From: Hippophae tibetana
Taxonomy: Eukaryota; Streptophyta; Magnoliopsida; Rosales; Elaeagnaceae
Assembly: GCA_037013495.1 (NCBI GenBank)
Contig: CM072803.1
Span: 53,023,627-53,087,626 of the forward strand
Reading direction: 5' to 3'
DNA length: 64,000 nucleotides
The translations under genes were made by a program, and so were the position numbers. Below, piece after piece: positions 51,459-64,000 of the stretch; the stretch's first letter is position 1; every line of letters begins with the position of its first letter. The notes under the pieces were generated by a model. That model worked only from the letters and a program-made list of their open reading frames with translations. It did no database searches and was not told the DNA's origin.

Positions 51459-54400
51459 CCGTAATAAATTCCATTTAAATATATCATAATTATAATTATA
51501 AAAAATTTGGAGTATTTATTGAGCAACAAATTATTTGTAAAATAGAAATGAGAAAATGTTTAAGTTTTCTTTTCACTTATTTATTTTTCCCAATATTCTA
51601 TCATTATTTTTTTTTTCCTTCTTATGTCTTAATTCCCACCACAATCAAATTCATTCAAATTTTATTACCTCTTCTCCAAGGGAAATTGGTGATGGCTAGA
51701 GGTGGTTTTCGACATTATTTGGTAACTTCTTGTTACGCAGCATGAACCATTGCCATAGAGGATAAGCATAATATTTCCAATCTTATTTCCTTGCTTCTGA
51801 CTCATAGTATGCGTTTCAAAAACTACATTCTTAGGAGGAAAGACACAACCAAATTTAATTTCAATACGGTCAATTCTAACACAACCAAAATAACTTTTAA
51901 ATAAGTTGAGAATATTGATTTCATAAATGAGTTAAAAATGAGAAATATTGATCTCTTATACGAAATAATGAACAAAATTTCAAACGTTTCATAGTTTTAC
52001 ATTTCAAGTCGTAATAAATTCCATATAAATATATCATAATTATAATGATAAACAATTTGGAGTATTTATTCACTCACAAATTATGTGTAAAATAGAAATG
52101 AGAAAATGTTTAAGTTTTCTTTTCCATTTATTTATTTTTCCTTATATTATCTCATTATTTTTTTTCCTTCTTAAGTCTTAATTCCCACCACAATCAAATT
52201 CATTCAAATTTTATTACCTCTTCTCCAAGGGAAATTGGTGATGGCTAGGGGTGGTTTTCGACATTATTTGGTAACTTCTTGTTACGTAGCATGAACCATT
52301 GCCATAGAGGATTATCATAATATTTCCAATCTTTTTTCGTAGCTTCTTACGCATAGAATAGCTTTCAAAAACAAGATTCTTAGGAGGAAAGAGATAACCA
52401 AATTTAATTTCAATACAATGCATTCCAACACAACCAGAATAACTTATAAATAAATTGAGAATATTGATTTCATGAAAGAGTTAAAAATGAGAAATATTGT
52501 TCTCTTATACAAAATAATGAACAAAATTTCAAACGTTTCATAGTTTTGAATTTCAAGTCGTAATAAATTCCATTTAAATATTCATAATTATAATGATAAA
52601 AAATTTGTAGTATTTATTGACCCACAAATTATTTGTAAAATAGAAATTAGAAAATGTTTAAGGTTTCTTTTCCACTTATTTATTTTTCACAATATTCTAT
52701 CATTATTTTGTTTCATTCTTAAGTCTTAATTCCCACCATAATCAAATTAATTCAAATTTTATTACCTCTTCTCCCTAGGGAAAAAGGTGATGACTAGAGG
52801 TGGTTTTTGAGATTATTTGGTAACTTCTTAGTACGTAGCATTAACCATATCCATAAGAGATAAGCCTAATATTTCCAATCTTATTTATTTGCTTCTTACT
52901 CATCAAATGTGTTTTATAAACTAGATTCTTAGGAAGAAAGAGATAACCAAATTTAATTTCAATACAGTGCATTCCAACACAACCAGAATAATTTATAAAT
53001 AAATTGAGAATATTGATGTTATGAAAGAGTTAAAAATGAGAAATATTGTTCTCTTATACAAAATAATGAACAAAATTTCAAACGTTTCATAGTTTTGAAT
53101 TTCAAGTCGTAATAAATTCCATTTAAATATATCATATTTATGATGATAAAACATTTGGAGTATTTATTCACCCACAAATTATACGTAAAATAGAAATGAG
53201 AAAATGTTTAAATTTTCTTTTCCACTTATTTATTTTTCCCAATATTCTATCATTATTTTGTTTCATTCGTAAGTCTTAATTCCCACCAAAATCAAATTAA
53301 TTCAAATATTTCTCCCTCTTCCCCAAGGGAAAAAGGTGACGGCTAGAGGTGGTTTTAGACATTATTTGGTAACTTCCTGTTACGTAGCATGAACCATTTC
53401 TATAGGGGATAAGATAATATTTCCAGTCTTATTTATTTGCTTCTTACTCATAAAATGGGTTTTGTAAACCTGATTCTTAGGAGGAAAGAGATAACCAAAT
53501 TTAATTTCAATACAATGCATTCTAACACAACGAGAATAACTTATATATAAATTGAGAATATTGATGTCATGAAAGAGTTAAAAATGAGAAATATTTTTCT
53601 CTTATACTAAATAATGAATAAAATTTCAAACATTTCATAGTTTTGAATTTGAAGCCGTAATAAATTCTATTTAAATATATCATAATTATAATGATAAAAA
53701 ATTTGGAGTATTTATTCAGCAACAAATTATTTGTAAAATAGAAATGAGAAAATGTTTAAGTTTTCTTTTCCACTTATTTATTTTTCCCAATATTCTATCA
53801 TTATTTTGTTTCATTTGTATGTCTTAATTCCCCCAAAATCAAATTAATTCAAATATTTCTCCCTCTTCCCCAAGGGAAAAACGTGATAGCTAGAGGTCGT
53901 TTTAGACATTATTTGGTAACTTCTTGGTACGTAGCATGAACCATATCCATAGGGGATAAGCATAATAATTCTAATCTTATTTCCTTGCTTCTTACTCATA
54001 GAATGCGTTTCAAAAACTAGATTCTTAGGACGAAAGACACATCCAAATTTAATTTCAATACGGTGCATTCTAACACAACCAGAATAACTTATAAATAAAT
54101 TGAGAATATTGATGTCATGAAAGAGTTAAAAATGAGAAATATTGTTCTCTTATACAAAATAATGAACAAAATTTCAAACGTTTCATAGTTTTGAATTTCA
54201 AGTCGTAATAAATTCCATTTAAATATTCATAATCATAATGATAAAAAATTTGGAGTATTTATTCACGCACAAATTATTTGTAAAATAGAAATATGAAAAT
54301 TTTAAGTTTTCTTTTCCACTTATTTATTTTTCCCAATATTCTATCATTTTTTTGTTTCCTTCTTAAGTCTTAATTCCCACCACAATCAAATTAATTCAAA

Positions 54401-55490
54401 TTTTATTATCTCTTCTCACAAGGGAAAAAGGTGATGGCTAGAGGTGGTTTTAGACATTATTTGGTAACTTCTTGGTATGTAGCATTAACCATTGCCATAG
54501 AGGATAAGCATAATAATTCTAATCTTATTTCCTTGCTTCTTACTCATAGAATGCGTTTCAAAAACTAGATTCTTAGGACGAAAGACACATCCAAATTTAA
54601 TTTCTATACGGTGCATTCTAACACAACCAGAATAACTTTTAAATAAATTGAGAATATTGATGTTATAAATGAATTAAAAATGAGAAATATTGATCTCTTA
54701 TAAGAAATAATGAACAAAATTTCAAATGTTTCATAGTTTTATATTTCAAGTCGTAATAAATTCCATATAAATATATCATAATTATAATGATAAAAAATTT
54801 GGAGTATTTATTCACCCATAAATTATTTGTAAAATAGAAATGAGAAAATGTTTAAGTTTTCTTTTCCACTTATTTATTTTTCCCAATATTCTATCATTAT
54901 TTTGTTTCATTCGTAAGACTTAATACCCACCAAAATCAAATTAATTCAAATATTTCTCCCTCTTCCCCAAGGGAAAAAGGTAACGGCTATAGGTGGTTTT
55001 AGACATTATTTGGTAACTTCGTGTTACGTAGCATGAACCATTTCTATAGCGGATAATCATTATATTTCCAATCTTATTTATTTGCTTCTTACTCATAAAA
55101 TGGTTTTCTAAAGTAGATTCTTAGGAGGAAAGACACAACCAAATTTAATTTAAATACGGTGCAATCTAACACAACCAGAATAACTTTTAAATAAATTGAG
55201 AATATTGATGTTATAAATGAGATAAAAATGAGAAATATTTATCTCTTATACGAAATAATGATAAAAATTTCAAACGTTTCATAGATTTATATTTCAAGTC
55301 GTAATAAATTCCATGTAAATATATCATAATTATAATGATAAAAAATTTGGAGTATTTATTCACCCACAAATTATTTGTAAAATAGAAATGAGAAAATGTT
55401 TAAGTTTTCTTTTCCACTTATTTATTTTTCCCAATATTCTATCATTATTTTGTTTCATTCGTAAGTCTTAATTCCCACCAAAATCAAATT
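51459..55490. repeat. Right-hand domain, 8-mer duplicate (types c d e f g h i)
   Basis: Monomers start near 51653, 52202, 52752, 53298, 53844, 54393 and 54942. 51459-54603 matches 47071-50215 at an offset of 4388, with few differences. The alignment ends where the first run contains the h/i hybrid (50216-50227). Here the complete h (54393, TATCTCTTCTCACAAGGG) and i (54942, GTAACGGCTATAGG) monomers are both present. This copy therefore preserves the order from which the hybrid at 50008 was derived. Confidence 0.8.
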
Positions 55491-58030
55491 AATTCAAATA
55501 TTTCTCCCTCTTCCCCAAGGGAAAAAGGTGACGGCTAGAGGTGGTTTTAGACATTATTTGGTAACTTCCTGTTACGTAGCATGAACCATTTCTATAGGGG
55601 ATAAGATAATATTTCCAGTCTTATTTATTTGCTTCTTACTCATAAAATGGGTTTTGTAAACCTGATTCTTAGGAGGAAAGAGATAACCAAATTTAATTTC
55701 AATACAGTGCATTCCAACACAACGAGAATAACTTATATATAAATTGAGAATATTGATGTCATGAAAGAGTTAAAAATGAGAAATATTTTTCTCTTATACT
55801 AAATAATGAATAAAATTTCAAACATTTCATAGTTTTGAATTTGAAGCCGTAATAAATTCTATTTAAATATATCATAATTATAATGATAAAAAATTTGGAG
55901 TATTTATTCAGCAACAAATTATTTGTAAAATAGAAATGAGAAAATGTTTAAGTTTTCTTTTCCACTTATTTATTTTTCCCAATATTCTATCATTATTTTG
56001 TTTCATTTGTATGTCTTAATTCCCCCAAAATCAAATTAATTCAAATATTTCTCCCTCTTCCCCAAGGGAAAAACGTGATAGCTAGAGGTCGTTTTAGACA
56101 TTATTTGGTAACTTCTTGGTACGTAGCATGAACCATATCCATAGGGGATAAGCATAATAATTCTAATCTTATTTCCTTGCTTCTTACTCATAGAATGCGT
56201 TTCAAAAACTAGATTCTTAGGACGAAAGACACATCCAAATTTAATTTCAATACGGTGCATTCTAACACAACCAGAATAACTTATAAATAAATTGAGAATA
56301 TTGATGTCATGAAAGAGTTAAAAATGAGAAATATTGTTCTCTTATACAAAATAATGAACAAAATTTCAAACGTTTCATAGTTTTGAATTTCAAGTCGTAA
56401 TAAATTCCATTTAAATATTCATAATTATAATGATAAAAAATTTGGAGTATTTATTCACGCACAAATTATTTGTAAAATAGAAATAAGAAAATTTTAAGTT
56501 TTCTTTTCCACTTATTTATTTTTCCCAATATTCTATCATTTTTTTGTTTCCTTCTTAAGTCTTAATTCCCACCACAATCAAATTAATTCAAATTTTATTA
56601 TCTCTTCTCACAAGGGAAAAAGGTGATGGCTAGAGGTGGTTTTAGACATTATTTGGTAACTTCTTGGTATGTAGCATTAACCATTGCCATAGAGGATAAG
56701 CATAATAATTCTAATCTTATTTCCTTGCTTCTTACTCATAGAATGCGTTTCAAAAACTAGATTCTTAGGACGAAAGACACATCCAAATTTAATTTCAATA
56801 CGGTGCATTCTAACACAACCAGAATAACTTTTAAATAAATTGAGAATATTGATGTTATAAATGAATTAAAAATGAGAAATATTGATCTCTTATAAGAAAT
56901 AATGAACAAAATTTCAAATGTTTCATAGTTTTATATTTCAAGTCGTAATAAATTCCATATAAATATATCATAATTATAATGATAAAAAATTTGGAGTATT
57001 TATTCACCCATAAATTATTTGTAAAATAGAAATGAGAAAATGTTTAAGTTTTCTTTTCCACTTATTTATTTTTCCCAATATTCTATCATTATTTTGTTTC
57101 ATTCGTAAGACTTAATACCCACCAAAATCAAATTAATTCAAATATTTCTCCCTCTTCCCCAAGGGAAAAAGGTAACGGCTATAGGTGGTTTTAGACATTA
57201 TTTGGTAACTTCGTGTTACGTAGCATGAACCATTTCTATAGCGGATAATCATTATATTTCCAATCTTATTTATTTGCTTCTTACTCATAAAATGGTTTTC
57301 TAAAGTAGATTCTTAGGAGGAAAGACACAACCAAATTTAATTTAAATACGGTGCAATCTAACACAACCAGAATAACTTTTAAATAAATTGAGAATATTGA
57401 TGTTATAAATGAGATAAAAATGAGAAATATTTATCTCTTATACGAAATAATGATCAAAATTTCAAACGTTTCATAGATTTATATTTCAAGTCGTAATAAA
57501 TTCCATGTAAATATATCATAATTATAATGATAAAAAATTTGGAGTATTTATTCACCCACAAATTATTTGTAAAATAGAAATGAGAAAATGTTTAAGTTTT
57601 CTTTTCCACTTATTTATTTTTCCCAATATTCTATCATTATTTTGTTTCATTCGTAAGTCTTAATTCCCACCAAAATCAAATTAATTCAAATATTTCTCCC
57701 TCTTCCCCAAGGGAAAAAGGTGACGGCTAGAGGTGGTTTTAGACATTATTTGGTAACTTCCTGTTACGTAGCATGAACCATTTCTATAGGGGATAAGATA
57801 ATATTTCCAGTCTTATTTATTTGCTTCTTACTCATAAAATGGGTTTTGTAAACCTGATTCTTAGGAGGAAAGAGATAACCAAATTTAATTTCAATACAGT
57901 GCATTCCAACACAACGAGAATAACTTATATATAAATTGAGAATATTGATGTCATGAAAGAGTTAAAAATGAGAAATATTTTTCTCTTATACTAAATAATG
58001 AATAAAATTTCAAACATTTCATAGTTTTGA
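53540..58030. repeat. 4-mer tandem duplication (g h i f', period 2192 bp)
   Basis: The monomer order g-h-i-f' occurs at 53844, 54393, 54942 and 55491, and again at 56036, 56585, 57134 and 57682, at an offset of 2192. The marker pairs CGTGATAGC (53881 and 56073), TTCTCACAAGGG and GTAACGGCTATAGG all keep this spacing. The f' monomers at 55491 and 57682 are mosaics of two f sub-types. Their fronts carry CAGTGCATTCC, while 55491 has the GAATTTGAAGCCG rear and 57682 has GAATTTCAAGCCG followed by TTTAGGAAC. Confidence 0.8.
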
Positions 58031-58230
58031 ATTTCAAGCCGTAATAAATTCTATTTAAATATATCATAATTATAATGATAAAAAATTTGGAGTATTTATT
58101 TAGGAACAAATTATTTGTAAAATAGAAATGAGAAAATGTTTAAGTTTTCATTTCCCTTATTTATTTTTCCCAATATTTTATCATTATTTTGTTTCCTTCT
58201 TAAGTCTTAATTCCCACCACAATCAAATTC

Positions 58231-61200
58231 ATTCAAATTTTATTACCTCTTCTCCAAGGGAAATTGGTGATGGCTAGGGGTGGTTTTCGACATTATTTGG
58301 TAACTTCTTGTTACGTAGCATGAACCATTGCCATAGAGGATTATCATAATATTTCCAATATTTTTTCGTAGCTTCTTACGCATAGAATAGCTTTCAAAAA
58401 CAAGATTCTTAGGAGGAAAGAGATAACCAAATTTAATTTCAATACAATGCATTCCAACACAACCAGAATAACTTATAAATAAATTGAGAATATTGATGTC
58501 ATGAAAGAGTTAAAAATGAGAAATATTGTTCTCTTATACAAAATAATGAACAAAATTTCAAACGTTTCATAGTTTTGAATTTCAAGTCGTAATAAATTCC
58601 ATTTAAATATTCATAATTATAATGATAAAAAATTTGGAGTATTTATTTACCCACAAATTATTTGTAAAATAGAAATTAGAAAATGTTTAAGGTTTCTTTT
58701 CCACTTATTTATTTTTCACAATATTCTATCATTATTTTGTTTCATTCTTAAGTCTTAATTCCCACCATAATCAAATTAATTCAAATTTTATTACCTCTTC
58801 TCCCTAGGGAAAAAAGTGATGACTAGAGGTGGTTTTTGAGATTATTTGGTAACTTCTTGTTACGCAGCATGAACCATTGCCATAGAGGATAAGCATAATA
58901 TTTCCAATCTTATTTCCTTGCTTCTTACTCATAGTATGCGTTTCAAAAACTAGATTCTTAGGAGGAAAGACACAACCAAATTTAATTTGAATACGGTCCA
59001 TTCTAACACAACCAAAATAACTTTTAAATAAGTTGAGAATATTGATGTCATAAATGAGTTAAAAATGAGAAATATTGATCTCTTATACGAAATAATGAAC
59101 AAAATTTCAAACGTTTCATAGTTTTACATTTCAAGTCGTAATAAATTCCATATAAATATATCATAATTATAATGATAAACAATTTGGAGTATTTATTCAC
59201 CCACAAATTATTTATAAAATAGAAATTAGAAAATGTTTAAGTTTTCTTTTCACTTATTTATTTTTCCCAATATTCTATCATTATTTTGTTTCCTTCTTAA
59301 GTCTTAATTCCCACCACAATCAAATTCATTCAAATTTTATTACCTCTTCTCCCAAGGGAAAAAGGTGATGGCTAGAGGTTGTTTTAGACATTATTTGGTA
59401 ACTTCTTGGTACGTAGCATTAACGATATCCATAGGAGATAAGCATAATATTTCCAATCTTATTTATTTGCTTCTTACTCATAAAATGTATTTTGTAAACT
59501 AGATTCTTTGGAGGAAAGAGATAACAAATTTAATTTCAATACAGTGCATTCCAACAAAACCAGAATAACTTATAAATAAATTGAGAATATTGATGTCATG
59601 AAAGAGTTAAAAATGAGAAATATTTTTCTCTTATACGAAATAATGAACAAAATTTCAAACGTTTCATAGTTTTGAATTTCAAGCCGTAATAAATTCCATT
59701 TAAATATATCATAATTATAATTATAAAAAATTTGGAGTATTTATTGAGCAACAAATTATTTGTAAAATAGAAATGAGAAAATGTTTAAGTTTTCTTTTCA
59801 CTTATTTATTTTTCCCAATATTCTATCATTATTTTTTTTCCTTCTTATGTCTTAATTCCCACCACAATCAAATTCATTCAAATTTTATTACCTCTTCTCC
59901 CAAGGGAAATTGGTGATGGCTAGAGGTGGTTTTCGACATTATTTGGTAACTTCTTGTTACGCAGCATGAACCATTGCCATAGAGGATAAGCATAATATTT
60001 CCAATCTTATTTCCTTGCTTCTTACTCATAGTATGCGTTTCAAAAACTACATTCTTAGGAGGAAAGACACAACCAAATTTAATTTCAATACGGTCAATTC
60101 TAACACAACCAAAATAACTTTTAAATAAGTGGAGAATATTGATTTCATAAATGAGTTAAAAATGAGAAATATTGATCTCTTATACGAAATAATGAACAAA
60201 ATTTCAAACGTTTCATAGTTTTACATTTCAAGTCGTAATAAATTCCATATAAATATATCATAATTATAATGATAAACAATTTGGAGTATTTATTCACTCA
60301 CAAATTATGTGTAAAATAGAAATGAGAAAATGTTTAAGTTTTCTTTTCCATTTATTTATTTTTCCTTATATTCTCTCATTATTTTTTTTTTCCTTCTTAA
60401 GTCTTAATTCCCACCACAATCAAATTCATTCAAATTTTATTACCTCTTCTCCAAGGGAAATTGGTGATGGCTAGGGGTGGTTTTCGACATTATTTGGTAA
60501 CTTCTTGTTACGTAGCATGAACCATTGCCATAGAGGATTATCATAATATTTCCAATCTTTTTTCGTAGCTTCTTACGCATAGAATAGCTTTCAAAAACAA
60601 GATTCTTAGGAGGAAAGAGATAACCAAATTTAATTTCAATACAATGCATTCCAACACAACCAGAATAACTTATAAATAAATTGAGAATATTGATTTCATG
60701 AAAGAGTTAAAAATGAGAAATATTGTTCTCTTATACAAAATAATGAACAAAATTTCAAACGTTTCATAGTTTTGAATTTCAAGTCGTAATAAATTCCATT
60801 TAAATATTCATAATTATAATGATAAAAAATTTGTAGTATTTATTGACCCACAAATTATTTGTAAAATAGAAATTAGAAAATGTTTAAGGTTTCTTTTCTA
60901 CTTATTTATTTTTCACAATATTCTATCATTATTTTGTTTCATTCTTAAGTCTTAATTCCCACCATAATCAAATTAATTCAAATTTTATTACCTCTTCTCC
61001 CTAGGGAAAAAGGTGATGACTAGAGGTGGTTTTTGAGATTATTTGGTAACTTCTTAGTACGTAGCATTAACCATATCCATAAGAGATAAGCCTAATATTT
61101 CCAATCTTATTTATTTGCTTCTTACTCATCAAATGTGTTTTATAAACTAGATTCTTAGGAAGAAAGAGATAACCAAATTTAATTTCAATACAGTGCATTC

Positions 61201-64000
61201 CAACACAACCAGAATAATTTATAAATAAATTGAGAATATTGATGTTATGAAAGAGTTAAAAATGAGAAATATTGTTCTCTTATACAAAATAATGAACAAA
61301 ATTTCAAACGTTTCATAGTTTTGAATTTCAAGTCGTAATAAATTCCATTTAAATATATCATATTTATGATGATAAAACATTTGGAGTATTTATTCACCCA
61401 CAAATTATACGTAAAATAGAAATGAGAAAATGTTTAAATTTTCTTTTCCACTTATTTATTTTTCCCAATATTCTATCATTATTTTGTTTCATTCGTAAGT
61501 CTTAATTCCCACCAAAATCAAATTAATTCAAATATTTCTCCCTCTTCCCCAAGGGAAAAAGGTGACGGCTAGAGGTGGTTTTAGACATTATTTGGTAACT
61601 TCCTGTTACGTAGCATGAACCATTTCTATAGGGGATAAGATAATATTTCCAGTCTTATTTATTTGCTTCTTACTCATAAAATGGGTTTTGTAAACCTGAT
61701 TCTTAGGAGGAAAGAGATAACCAAATTTAATTTCAATACAGTGCATTCCAACACAACGAGAATAACTTATATATAAATTGAGAATATTGATGTCATGAAA
61801 GAGTTAAAAATGAGAAATATTTTTCTCTTATACGAAATAATGAATAAAATTCAAAACGTTTCATAGTTTTGAATTTCAAGCCGTAATAAATTCTATTTAA
61901 ATATATCATAATTATAATGATAAAAAATTTGGAGTATTTATTCAGGAACAAATTATTTGTAAAATAGAAATGAGAAAATGTTTAAGTTTTCATTTCCCTT
62001 ATTTATTTTTCCCAATATTTTATCATTATTTTGTTTCCTTCTTAAGTCTTAATTCCCACCACAATCAAATTCATTCAAATTTTATTACCTCTTCTCCAAG
62101 GGAAATTGGTGATGGCTAGGGGTGGTTTTCGACATTATTTGGTAACTTCTTGTTACGTAGCATGAACCATTGCCATAGAGGATTATCATAATATTTCCAA
62201 TATTTTTTCGTAGCTTCTTACGCATAGAATAGCTTTCAAAAACAAGATTCTTAGGAGGAAAGAGATAACCAAATTTAATTTCAATACAATGCATTCCAAC
62301 ACAACCAGAATAACTTATAAATAAATTGAGAATATTGATGTCATGAAAGAGTTAAAAATGAGAAATATTGTTCTCTTATACAAAATAATGAACAAAATTT
62401 CAAACGTTTCATAGTTTTGAATTTCAAGTCGTAATAAATTCCATTTAAATATTCATAATTATAATGATAAAAAATTTGGAGTATTTATTTACCCACAAAT
62501 TATTTGTAAAATAGAAATTAGAAAATGTTTAAGGTTTCTTTTCCACTTATTTATTTTTCACAATATTCTATCATTATTTTGTTTCATTCTTAAGTCTTAA
62601 TTCCCACCATAATCAAATTAATTCAAATTTTATTACCTCTTCTCCCTAGGGAAAAAAGTGATGACTAGAGGTGCTTTTTGAGATTATTTGGTAACTTCTT
62701 GTTACGCAGCATGAACCATTGCCATAGAGGATAAGCATAATATTTCCAATCTTATTTCCTTGCTTCTTACTCATAGTATGCGTTTCAAAAACTAGATTCT
62801 TAGGAGGAAAGACACAACCAAATTTAATTTGAATACGGTCCATTCTAACACAACCAAAATAACTTTTAAATAAGTTGAGAATATTGATGTCATAAATGAG
62901 TTAAAAATGAGAAATATTGATCTCTTATACGAAATAATGAACAAAATTTCAAACGTTTCATAGTTTTACATTTCAAGTCGTAATAAATTCCATATAAATA
63001 TATCATAATTATAATGATAAACAATTTGGAGTATTTATTCACCCACAAATTATTTATAAAATAGAAATTAGAAAATGTTTAAGTTTTCTTTTCACTTATT
63101 TATTTTTCCCAATATTCTATCATTATTTTGTTTCCTTCTTAAGTCTTAATTCCCACCACAATCAAATTCATTCAAATTTTATTACCTCTTCTCCCAAGGG
63201 AAAAAGGTGATGGCTAGAGGTTGTTTTAGACATTATTTGGTAACTTCTTGGTACGTAGCATTAACGATATCCATAGGAGATAAGCATAATATTTCCAATC
63301 TTATTTATTTGCTTCTTACTCATAAAATGTATTTTGTAAACTAGATTCTTTGGAGGAAAGAGATAACAAATTTAATTTCAATACAGTGCATTCCAACACA
63401 ACCAGAATAACTTATAAATAAATTGAGAATATTGATGTCATGAAAGAGTTAAAAATGAGAAATATTTTTCTCTTATACGAAATAATGAACAAAATTTCAA
63501 ACGTTTCATAGTTTTGAATTTCAAGTCGTAATAAATTCCATTTAAATATTCATAATTATAATGATAAAAAATTTGGAGTATTTATTTACCCACAAATTAT
63601 TTGTAAAATAGAAATTAGAAAATGTTTAAGGTTTCTTTTCCACTTATTTATTTTTCACAATATTCTATCATTATTTTGTTTCATTCTTAAGTCTTAATTC
63701 CCACCATAATCAAATTAATTCAAATTTTATTACCTCTTCTCCCTAGGGAAAAAAGTGATGACTAGAGGTGGTTTTTGAGATTATTTGGAAACTTCTTGTT
63801 ACGCAACATGAACCATTGCCATAGAGGATAAGCATAATATTTCCAATCTTATTTCCTTGCTTCTTACTCATAGTATGCGTTTCAAAAACTAGATTCTTAG
63901 GAGGAAAGACACAACCAAATTTAATTTGAATACGGTCCATTCTAACACAACCAAAATAACTTTTAAATAAGTTGAGAATATTGATGTCATAAATGAGTTA
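58231..64000. repeat. Right-hand domain, last run (d' e' b c d e f' d' e' b/d' e')
   Basis: Monomers start near 58231, 58780, 59328, 59877, 60428, 60976, 61522, 62073, 62623, 63171 and 63720. From about 58860 to 61730 the order and sequence follow 46240-49110 at an offset near 12613 (23 monomers). The e' monomers (58780, 62623 and 63720) have an e-type front with TCCCTAGGGA and an a-type rear with GAATACGGTCC. The 63171 monomer is a b/d' hybrid, after which e' appears again, making a fresh two-monomer repeat (offset about 1097) at the window edge. Confidence 0.75.

Larger units (their letters stand above)
1..64000. repeat. Satellite DNA array, ~549-bp monomer, about 116 head-to-tail copies
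   Basis: Landmark blocks recur in fixed order about every 549-550 bp from end to end: a CTCCCAAGGG block, a TTACGTAGCATGAACC block, CTAGATTCTTAGGAGG, CAAACGTTTCATAG, an ATCATAATTATAATGAT dyad and ACAAATTATTTGT. Spacing comes from 13182/24, 5494/10, 4388/8 and 2192/4, all 548-550 bp. Every copy has the same orientation. The first and last bases both fall inside a monomer, so the array extends beyond the window. Composition is strongly A+T rich (about 28% G+C hand-counted in the first monomer). I found no unique sequence or foreign insertion. The family is not one I can name. A satellite in eukaryotic heterochromatin is the only reading that fits. Whether it is centromeric, pericentromeric or subtelomeric cannot be told from sequence alone. 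Confidence 0.98.

Noticed and set aside
51548-51745. Plus-strand 65-codon frame with a hydrophobic Phe-rich start
   Set aside because: Created by the pyrimidine-rich tail running into the next monomer and by a local length change in a T run. It is not shared by neighbours, so it is not a gene.
1-64000. CRISPR array
   Set aside because: Repeats are ~549 bp with no short repeat-spacer alternation, and the units are continuous. This is a satellite.
1-64000. CENP-B box or telomere-type repeats
   Set aside because: I saw no match to the CENP-B box core pattern and no runs of short telomeric repeats in any monomer inspected.
1-64000. Bacterial or organellar origin because of high A+T
   Set aside because: No coding density, no ribosomal or transfer RNA genes, and a single repeat family over 64 kb. 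This fits only eukaryotic satellite DNA.

Overview
The whole window is one uninterrupted tandem satellite array. A monomer of about 549-550 bp is repeated head to tail roughly 116 times, always in the same orientation, from the first base to the last, and the array runs off both ends. A hand count over the first monomer gives about 28% G+C. I see no host gene, RNA gene, transposon, CRISPR array or other unique sequence. A megabase-type satellite of this form points to eukaryotic constitutive heterochromatin (pericentromeric, subtelomeric or a heterochromatic knob). Recurrent CG/CA and CG/TG alternatives at the few CpG sites suggest a genome that methylates cytosine, such as a plant or vertebrate. 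I do not recognise the monomer as a named satellite and cannot name the species.

Layout. (1) Positions 1-1948 are the tail of a higher-order repeat (HOR) copy, equivalent to 5495-7442 and 18686-20633. (2) About 1950-15126 is a 24-monomer HOR copy of about 13.19 kb. (3) About 15127-27220 is a second copy of the same HOR, near-identical but with 22 monomers because a two-monomer sub-unit is present one time fewer. (4) About 27221-34076 is a third, more rearranged copy carrying a tandem three-monomer duplication (30243-31749 and 31895-33401, offset 1652). (5) About 34077-36825 holds more diverged monomers with no close local copy. (6) About 36826-41768 is a dimer array (period about 1098). (7) About 41769-46162 has single-monomer and dimer duplications. 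(8) About 46163-64000 is a right-hand domain built from about ten monomer types (called a-i here), shuffled into 8-mer (4388 bp), 4-mer (2192 bp) and longer offsets.

No genes work together here. What the sequence records is satellite evolution: nested segment duplications, hybrid monomers at unequal-exchange junctions, conversion-like patches and CpG decay. The most striking signal is a pair of hybrid monomers, at about 51.1 kb and 63.2 kb. They join the same two monomer types in opposite order within the same 46-bp interval, as expected for deletion and duplication products of register-shifted exchange. A minus-strand 74-codon open frame recurs in many monomers but is best explained as a by-product of the repeat.
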